A stretch of 11,062 nucleotides of DNA from assembly GCA_018056145.1 (NCBI GenBank), contig JAGPGE010000112.1:1-11062 (forward strand), read 5' to 3'. A program made the position numbers and the translations under genes. This stretch comes from Armatimonadota bacterium. GTDB lineage: Bacteria > Armatimonadota > Zipacnadia > Zipacnadales > JABUFB01. Below, piece after piece: positions 6,967 to 11,062 of this stretch. The first letter of the stretch is position 1. Each line of letters begins with the position of its first letter. The notes beneath the pieces are model-generated. The model searched no databases and was not told the origin of the DNA. It saw only the letters and a list, made by a program, of their open reading frames with translations.

Positions 6967-7071
6967 AGGGTGCGGGGGACGGAACCGGGCGACTGTCATC
7001 CCAGCGCCCTGCCGTTTGCGCGACGGGTGACTGTACCCGCTTCCGAGGGAGCCTGCTGATGACCGACGGCC

Positions 7072-7090
7072 GGCGGGCGAGACGCCCGCC
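7072..7090. terminator. Perfect GC hairpin between convergent genes (bidirectional terminator or REP-like element)
   Basis: GGCGGGCG (7072-7079) pairs perfectly with CGCCCGCC (7083-7090) around a 3-nt loop. It lies between the SMP-30 gene (ends 6966) and the sulfatase gene (minus strand, ends at 7217). A smaller hairpin, CGGGT/ACCCG (7024-7028, 7035-7039), sits upstream. No T-tract lies on either strand. The rest of 6967-7216 shows no gene. The location suits transcription termination or mRNA 3' protection for both sides; the sequence style also suits a dispersed palindromic (REP-like) element. Confidence 0.45.
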
Positions 7091-7216
7091 CCACGCGGCT
7101 GAAGTGGATTGCCTGCCGGCCCATCAGTCCGACAACGGCGAACGGCCGGGCCGGACACAGGTGCCTGCCCTACAAGCGGCAACGGCGCGCAACAGAGGGC
7201 AACTGGCCCCGCACCC

Positions 7217-8647
7217 TCAGTAGTGCACGTCCGGCTCCCGGACTGGCAGTGGGTCCTGAGAGCTCGCCAGGCGATCCATGAGCAGCGCTTCCATTTCGCG
7301 CCGCCGGGACAGGTAGCCCGGGTCGGCCCACAGGTTGTGGAACTCCCCCGGATCCTCGCGCAGGTCATACAGCTCCCCGTGCGGGTAGTCCACGTAGTGA
7401 ACCAGCTTCCAGTCGTGTGTGCGCACACCGACCTGCCAGATCAGTTCGGGGTCGAGACCCCGCGCCAGCAGGTCGGGTGCATGGCGCTCCTGCACCAGCA
7501 CGGAATCCCGGCCGGAATCGGCTACGGTTCCCGTGAGCATCGGCGCCAGCGAACGGCCCTGGACCCCTGCAGGTTCCGGGACCCCGCACAGGTCGAGAAT
7601 CGTGGGCATGATGTCCACGCCCTCGATCAGCCCTTGACTGCGCGCTCCAGCAAGGCCGCCGGGAACCCGCCAGATCATGGGGACATTGATCACCTGGTCG
7701 AACAGGAATGGGCCATGGCGCCACTGGAAATGGTCATTGAGCGACAGGCCGTGGTCCGCGGTGAACAGGACAATGGTATTGTCCATTGCTCCGGCGGCCT
7801 TGAGGACATCCATTAGCCGCGCGAACTGCCGGTCGATGAAGGCCAGCTGGTCGTAGTAACTCGCCAGATAGCGCTGGAGCGTGGGGGCATCCGGGTGCCG
7901 GTTGCGGGCAAGGTAGCCTTCATAGCATTGCCGGTAAAAGGGGGGCTTTAGGTCCAGGTCTTCCGGGCGCAGTTCGGGCACCGGCATGTCGTTGGGGTCG
8001 AACAGGCCAATGTAGCTCTCCGGCGGCGTGCATGGCGGGCTGAGTTCGTGATATGAACAGGAGCACAGGAAGGGCCTGCCTGCCGCCACCTGGCGCTGTA
8101 TGAAGTCGATAGCCCGGTCGGTGATCCACTGCAGGTCATGGAGTTCCTCGGGCATGCGGTCCCGGGTGAGGGCACGCTGTTCCAGTTCCGGGTGGTTCTC
8201 CCGGATGAAGTCGATATACTCCTGCCCGATGTGGTTCTCGGACAGGTGTACCTCCTGAAAGCCGTAGTACGGTTCCCGCGAGGTGTCGATGCGCGGGGAT
8301 AGGCCGCCGAACTGCTGGACGTATGGCTGCTGGGGCTCGAAATGCACCTTACCGCTGGCGCAGGTGGCGTATCCGTGCCCTGCGAGCACCTCGGGCAGTG
8401 TGGTCTCGGATCGGCGCAGAGCCACGCCGTTCGCCCAGGTGCCGTGGATATGGGGGTACCGCCCCGTGAAGATCGAGCCACGGGTGGGCATGCAGACGGA
8501 ATGGGTGCAGAAGGTCCGCTCGCAGAGCACACCCTGGCTCGCGAAGGCGTCTATCGCGGGGGTGCGAGCGATGGGGCTCCCGGCGCAGCCGAGGGCATCG
8601 GCGCGGTGGCCGTCGGTGATGAACATGAGAACATTGGGGGCGGGCAT
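7217..8647 (-). CDS. Type I (formylglycine-dependent) sulfatase, cytoplasmic type
   Basis: A 476-aa alkaline-phosphatase-fold sulfatase that hydrolyses sulfate esters. The start at 8647 is chosen because a purine-rich AGGAAAGG lies 8 nt upstream and the chain begins directly with the first beta-strand, PNVLMFITDGHRADALGC. The open frame runs to 8956, but that extension overlaps the divergent gene and is not conserved-looking. The active site is VCMPTRGS: C52 (to become formylglycine) with P54 and R56 of the CxPxR motif. SGKVHF (K100, H102) matches the GKxH motif, and FTADHG (D298, H299) is the second metal-binding site. D12 is followed by Gly, whereas many members have a second Asp there. C-terminal landmarks are WKLVHY and GELYDLREDPGEFHNL. 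There is no signal peptide, so it should act in the cytoplasm on an imported sulfated substrate. Activation needs a formylglycine-generating enzyme, not encoded here. The closest functional class (choline-sulfatase or phosphonate-monoester-hydrolase-like versus glycan sulfatase) cannot be told. Confidence 0.93.
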   Translation of the reverse strand: MPAPNVLMFITDGHRADALGCAGSPIARTPAIDAFASQGVLCERTFCTHSVCMPTRGSIFTGRYPHIHGTWANGVALRRSETTLPEVLAGHGYATCASGKVHFEPQQPYVQQFGGLSPRIDTSREPYYGFQEVHLSENHIGQEYIDFIRENHPELEQRALTRDRMPEELHDLQWITDRAIDFIQRQVAAGRPFLCSCSYHELSPPCTPPESYIGLFDPNDMPVPELRPEDLDLKPPFYRQCYEGYLARNRHPDAPTLQRYLASYYDQLAFIDRQFARLMDVLKAAGAMDNTIVLFTADHGLSLNDHFQWRHGPFLFDQVINVPMIWRVPGGLAGARSQGLIEGVDIMPTILDLCGVPEPAGVQGRSLAPMLTGTVADSGRDSVLVQERHAPDLLARGLDPELIWQVGVRTHDWKLVHYVDYPHGELYDLREDPGEFHNLWADPGYLSRRREMEALLMDRLASSQDPLPVREPDVHY

Positions 8648-8702
8648 GAAGCAGGCCTTTCCTACGAGTGTCGAAGAGTTGCTAGGCGGCGCATGTCCGG
8701 TG

Positions 8703-8741
8703 CCGGGCAGTTTCCCCATCAAAGCCCGGAGACCTGCCCGG
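8703..8741. promoter_or_regulatory. Perfect 8-bp inverted repeat in divergent intergenic region
   Basis: CCGGGCAG (8703-8710) and CTGCCCGG (8734-8741) are perfect reverse complements 23 nt apart, about three helical turns centre to centre. A third copy of the core, GCCCGG (8724-8729), offers an alternative partner for CCGGGC. It lies between the divergent sulfatase (start 8647) and membrane protein (start 8809) genes, so it could be a shared operator. No convincing promoter hexamers were seen in 8648-8808. Confidence 0.35.
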
Positions 8742-8808
8742 AATTTGGTTGGACGGGAAGGCTCCGGAGAAGTTTGCTGCGAACGGATTGTCATACGGAG
8801 GTGCAGCG

Positions 8809-9171
8809 ATGCGCAGACTTGCTCTGATATCACGACTGTGCACACTTGGCATGATGATTGCGGTCCACTGTTGCTGGGCTCAGGCGCCGGAGCGTGATCG
8901 GGGGCCTCAGGTTCCCATCGCGGGCCCGGCACCGCTGGATGAGGGGCTCCCTCCACTGCCGGATGAGATGCGCCAGAAGGCGGCCCTGCAGATGATGATC
9001 GTGGTGGTGGTGGCGCTGGCGCTGATCATCCTGCTGCTCCACGTTTTCGGCAGACGAATGAAGCTCGCAGCGCCCCCAGCGACGCCCGAACAGGAGCTTA
9101 CCGAGAAGGTCGACAGAGTGCTGCGAGAACGGGATTCGGGCCCCGGCGAGGACGAGACGCGGGGCACGTGA
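8809..9171 (+). CDS. Small signal-peptide plus single-helix membrane protein, unknown family
   Basis: A 120-aa protein. The start at 8809 is set by a strong GGAGGT (8797-8802), 6 nt upstream, and by an immediate signal-peptide pattern (MRR, hydrophobic core, WAQA|PE, cleavage after about residue 26). Residues 27-58 are a Pro-rich outside segment (GPQVPIAGPAPLDEGLPPLP). Residues about 60-80 form a strong membrane helix rich in Val, Leu and Ile. The tail from GRRMK (81 onward) is charged and helical (TPEQELTEKVDRVLRERD), ending in a disordered acidic stretch. Positive residues after the helix predict the tail inside the cell. No known domain was recognised. The next gene, 161 nt on, encodes a zinc-finger membrane protein that also has its N-domain inside and a long tail outside, so the two may work in the same envelope-signalling or assembly process. 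That link is inference from proximity only. Confidence 0.7.
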   Translation: MRRLALISRLCTLGMMIAVHCCWAQAPERDRGPQVPIAGPAPLDEGLPPLPDEMRQKAALQMMIVVVVALALIILLLHVFGRRMKLAAPPATPEQELTEKVDRVLRERDSGPGEDETRGT

Positions 9172-9210
9172 ACTGAGTTGTGGAAAAGTGGTGGGAAGCC
9201 GAAACTCAGT
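9172..9210. promoter_or_regulatory. Perfect 8-bp inverted repeat directly after the 8809 gene
   Basis: ACTGAGTT (9172-9179) and AACTCAGT (9203-9210) are perfect reverse complements with a 23-nt spacer. The repeat begins at the first base after the stop codon. There is no T-tract, so it is not an obvious terminator. Its right arm overlaps a possible ECF-type -35 element (GAAACT, 9201-9206), which would suit an operator. Confidence 0.35.
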
Positions 9211-9227
9211 GGCGCTGCGCGTGTCTA
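9201..9227 (+). promoter_or_regulatory. Weak ECF-sigma-like promoter candidate
   Basis: GAAACT (9201-9206) followed 16 nt later by GTCTA (9223-9227) resembles ECF-sigma promoters, which usually have an AAC-type -35 and a GTC-type -10. A transcript would start about 100 nt before the zinc-finger anti-sigma-like gene at 9333. The match is short and the family consensus varies, so this is a suggestion only. Confidence 0.22.
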
Positions 9228-9332
9228 TGAACTACGAGATCAGGATAGCCGACTGCTCGTGGCTCCTGGTCGGTGGACGCCGGTCTCCCGCCGTGACTGG
9301 GCAGACCGCGATTGGGGCGAAAGAGAGCAGAG

Positions 9333-10817
9333 ATGCCGACCTGTCCGCATCCGTATGACCTGCAGAGCCTGGTAGACGGCGCTCTGGGGCCGCGGGAACT
9401 ACGCCAGGCGAGAGAGCATCTGACCCGGTGCGAAGCGTGCGCCGCTCGGGCGCGTGAGTTGGAGCGCCTCCACGAACTGCTGCTCGAGCGCAGAGTATCC
9501 GCGCCTGAGGGCCTTCTGGAGCGCATCCTGGACCTGCTGCGCAGCGTGATTCCCGTCCGGAAGCTGACCTGCCGCCAGGCGCTGGAACTGGCCTCCCAGT
9601 ACATTGACGACGAACTGAACGAACTGGAGCGCGAGACCCTCGAAGCGCACCTGTTTGCCTGTGATGAGTGCTTCTACGAGTATGCGTCGATGCGCACGGC
9701 GGCGGAAGCCATGCGCACGGCGCCCGCCGTTGTGCCCTCCGAGAGCCTTAGGGACCGTATTCTGGCGGCTATTGGCCAGGAGGCGGCCAGCCCAGCGCCG
9801 GCCCCCGTTGTCATGGAGTTGCCGGCCTGGCGCGTGCGCAGGATCCTCGCGCCGGCCGCGGCGATAGCGGCGGTTGCGCTGCTAACATTCGGGGTCTTCT
9901 TGGCGATGAATGGTCCCACGAGCGAACCCGCGGCCCACGTTGCGGACGTCTCCGTGGATCGGCCTGTGACGTCCGAGCCGATGCTTGATGATACTGCGAA
10001 CGACAGCTCGGCACCCATCGAAACACTGGATGAGACCGGAGATGTGGCCGGTGAGACTGCGCTTGCGGACGCGAGTGCGGTCCCGGAAGACGAGGCTAGT
10101 GCCGAAGACGAGAGTCAGGGAAGCGCCCGTCTGCGCAGCGAGGGGCTTGAAGCTGCCGATAGCTCTCCGCGATATGCTGAAGTGCTGGAGGCGGCGGGCC
10201 ATTCAGTGAGGGCGCCCAGGTCCGAGCGTCCCGCGTCCCAGCCCAGCACTGAGAAGCCGCGACCGGCCGGTTCAGACGCGCCGAAACCGGCGAGCTCCGC
10301 TGTTCGCGTCATTGAGCCGCCCGAGATCGCCATGGTCCCTCCTGCCGCCGAGCATCGGGGCGCCGGACTGCGCACTTCGGAACGCACCGCGCGGCGCACG
10401 GTGAGCCGGGGCAGTGGAGCCGGGGTTGGCGGCGGGATGCCCGCGCCGCCCATGCCCGTGGAGATGGACACCGGTGTGGCTGCCAGCCGTCCGCTTGCGC
10501 CGTCGGGTGGGTCCCCTGCGACCATCCGGCCCGGCGCCGAAGGCATGCTTGCCACAGCCCGGCCACTGACGCGTCCCGCGGAACGCCCGGTCATTGCGGC
10601 GCGGCCTGCTGAAGAGCGGTACGAGGAGACGCCGGAAAGCGCCCTGGCCCACCGCAGTCTGGTGGCCACGGTGGGCAGTTCCAGCCGCACCGTCTACAGC
10701 GCCCGTGAAAAGGAAGACGTGGGAGCCCGGCTGCGTGAGAGCAGCGAGAAGATCAACCGCGAGATTAGCCGGGACCGGCGCGCAACATCGGCGCCCGGTG
10801 TTGACCTGGACGAATAG
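9333..10817 (+). CDS. Tandem zf-HC2 (zinc anti-sigma-like) transmembrane protein
   Basis: A 494-aa protein. The ATG at 9333 is preferred over an upstream in-frame TTG at 9312; purine-rich GAGAG precedes it. Residues 1-40 form a first putative zinc finger, C4 (or H6)...H29-x3-C33-x2-C36. Residues 80-115 form a second, C80...H106-x3-C110-x2-C113. Each is followed by a similar helix (APEGLLERILDLL at 57-69; VPSESLRDRILAAI at 134-147), so the module is duplicated. A membrane helix (about 171-191, ILAPAAAIAAVALLTFGVFL) follows basic residues WRVRR, placing the fingers in the cytoplasm. Residues 192-494 are outside and low in order: acidic to about 275, then rich in Pro, Ala, Arg and Ser, ending in a charged helix (about 460-485). 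zf-HC2 domains typically hold ECF sigma factors inactive, but no sigma gene is adjacent in the window, and two copies in one chain are unusual. Anti-sigma activity is inferred. A strong terminator follows the stop. Confidence 0.82.
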   Translation: MPTCPHPYDLQSLVDGALGPRELRQAREHLTRCEACAARARELERLHELLLERRVSAPEGLLERILDLLRSVIPVRKLTCRQALELASQYIDDELNELERETLEAHLFACDECFYEYASMRTAAEAMRTAPAVVPSESLRDRILAAIGQEAASPAPAPVVMELPAWRVRRILAPAAAIAAVALLTFGVFLAMNGPTSEPAAHVADVSVDRPVTSEPMLDDTANDSSAPIETLDETGDVAGETALADASAVPEDEASAEDESQGSARLRSEGLEAADSSPRYAEVLEAAGHSVRAPRSERPASQPSTEKPRPAGSDAPKPASSAVRVIEPPEIAMVPPAAEHRGAGLRTSERTARRTVSRGSGAGVGGGMPAPPMPVEMDTGVAASRPLAPSGGSPATIRPGAEGMLATARPLTRPAERPVIAARPAEERYEETPESALAHRSLVATVGSSSRTVYSAREKEDVGARLRESSEKINREISRDRRATSAPGVDLDE

Positions 10818-10839
10818 CAGCGGCACAATAGCGGTACCC

Positions 10840-10882
10840 ACGGCGCCTTCGACGGTCTGCGGTCGAGGGCGCCGTTTCATTT
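10840..10882 (+). terminator. Rho-independent terminator
   Basis: Arms at 10840-10853 (core GGCGCCTTCGAC) and 10862-10875 (core GTCGAGGGCGCC) form a 14-bp stem with one T-G wobble and an 8-nt loop. The T-rich stretch TTTCATTT (10875-10882) follows immediately. It lies 23 nt after the stop of the zinc-finger gene and closes that transcription unit. This is the clearest intrinsic terminator in the window. Confidence 0.88.
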
Positions 10883-10897
10883 GTGTCGCCGGAGCAG

Positions 10898-10923
10898 GGA
10901 ACCTGCGCGGGCTCCGACGAGTC
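10898..10923 (+). promoter_or_regulatory. Weak ECF-sigma-like promoter candidate upstream of the last gene
   Basis: GGAACC (10898-10903) matches a common ECF -35 sequence, and GTC (10921-10923) lies 17 nt downstream at the -10 position. It sits just after the terminator and about 80-100 nt before the ATG at 11004, where a promoter is needed. GGAACC also occurs by chance elsewhere in this GC-rich window (for example near 6981), so confidence is low. Confidence 0.2.
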
Positions 10924-11003
10924 CACAATCCAGCGAATGGTCCCGGAAGCCGGCCCACCTGGGCGGGTCCGGGGCCGGTTTGCGATTCATCCCGAGGGCG
11001 CCC

Positions 11004-11062
11004 ATGAGCAAGTCACGTTTCGCCGCGCTCTGCCTGATCGCCCTCGGCGTGCTGGCCGGATG
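11004..11062 (+). CDS. Probable lipoprotein, N-terminal signal only (3'-truncated)
   Basis: The frame is open to the window end. GAGGG (10994-10998) lies 5 nt before the ATG, after a strong terminator and a 121-nt gap. The 19 visible residues are MSKSRFAALCLIALGVLAG: basic n-region, hydrophobic core, then LAG. The next codon begins TG, cut by the window end. If it is TGC or TGT the sequence completes a textbook lipobox (LAG-C) for lipoprotein signal peptidase; TGG or TGA would not. Nothing of the mature protein is visible. Confidence 0.6.
   Translation, partial: MSKSRFAALCLIALGVLAG

Noticed and set aside
7109..7816. A 235-codon plus-strand frame over the end of the sulfatase gene.
   Set aside because: Antisense shadow of the sulfatase; no domain and no ribosome-binding site.
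8648..8956. N-terminal extension of the sulfatase frame by 103 residues.
   Set aside because: It overlaps the divergent 8809 gene, is rich in Pro and Ser with no domain, and a good ribosome-binding site supports the start at 8647.
9178..9375. A 65-codon plus-strand frame starting with TTG between the two membrane-protein genes.
   Set aside because: No ribosome-binding site, overlaps the zf-HC2 gene start, and its arginine/tryptophan-rich composition is typical of non-coding GC-rich DNA.
1..11062. Search for tRNA, rRNA, CRISPR repeats, insertion sequences and prophage genes.
   Set aside because: No cloverleaf, repeat array, transposase-like frame or long terminal inverted repeats were found by eye; a tRNAscan/Infernal run would settle RNA genes.

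Overview
The window is GC-rich DNA with dense, mostly plus-strand genes. Most starts carry a clear purine-rich Shine-Dalgarno (SD) sequence, and several proteins have Sec or lipoprotein-type signal peptides. It therefore looks like a bacterial chromosome from a free-living heterotroph. The mix of a copper-amine-oxidase-N-type 'stalk' domain, a GH95-like glycosidase, a sulfatase, an SMP-30 lactonase and a nucleoside hydrolase fits Armatimonadota or a PVC/Hydrogenedentota-like lineage best. That placement is inference; no rRNA or marker gene is present. I saw no tRNA, rRNA, CRISPR array, transposase or phage gene.

Layout. (1) 1-4489: a plus-strand run of three genes. These are the C-terminal part of a polytopic GT-C/GT39-like glycosyltransferase (cut by the window edge), a divergent GH95-like glycosidase, and a secreted stalk-domain protein. 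(2) 4490-4827: a 338-nt gap. It holds a nested hairpin (4505-4570), a sigma70-like promoter in a locally AT-rich patch (about 4652-4681), and a leader of about 140 nt. The leader's base-pairing options look like a translational switch over the SD of the next gene. (3) 4828-6966: a second plus-strand run with a 71-aa two-helix membrane protein, a nucleoside hydrolase and an SMP-30/gluconolactonase family protein. (4) 6967-7216: a convergent gap with a perfect 8-bp hairpin. (5) 7217-8647: a minus-strand cytoplasmic-type sulfatase. (6) 8648-8808: a divergent gap with a perfect 8-bp inverted repeat. (7) 8809-10817: a small signal-peptide plus single-helix membrane protein, then a tandem zf-HC2 (zinc anti-sigma-like) membrane protein. 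A strong intrinsic terminator (10840-10882) follows. (8) 11004 onward: the start of a probable lipoprotein, cut by the window end two bases into the probable lipobox Cys codon.

Function. The catabolic genes (GH95-like, nucleoside hydrolase, SMP-30, sulfatase) all lack signal peptides, so they probably act in the cytoplasm on imported sugars, nucleosides or sulfate esters. The 8809-10817 pair looks like envelope-to-cytoplasm signalling: a zinc-finger anti-sigma-type module sits in the cytoplasm and a long disordered region lies outside. No sigma factor gene is visible nearby. The least explained elements are the possible SD-sequestering leader at 4728-4823 and the orphan double-zinc-finger protein.
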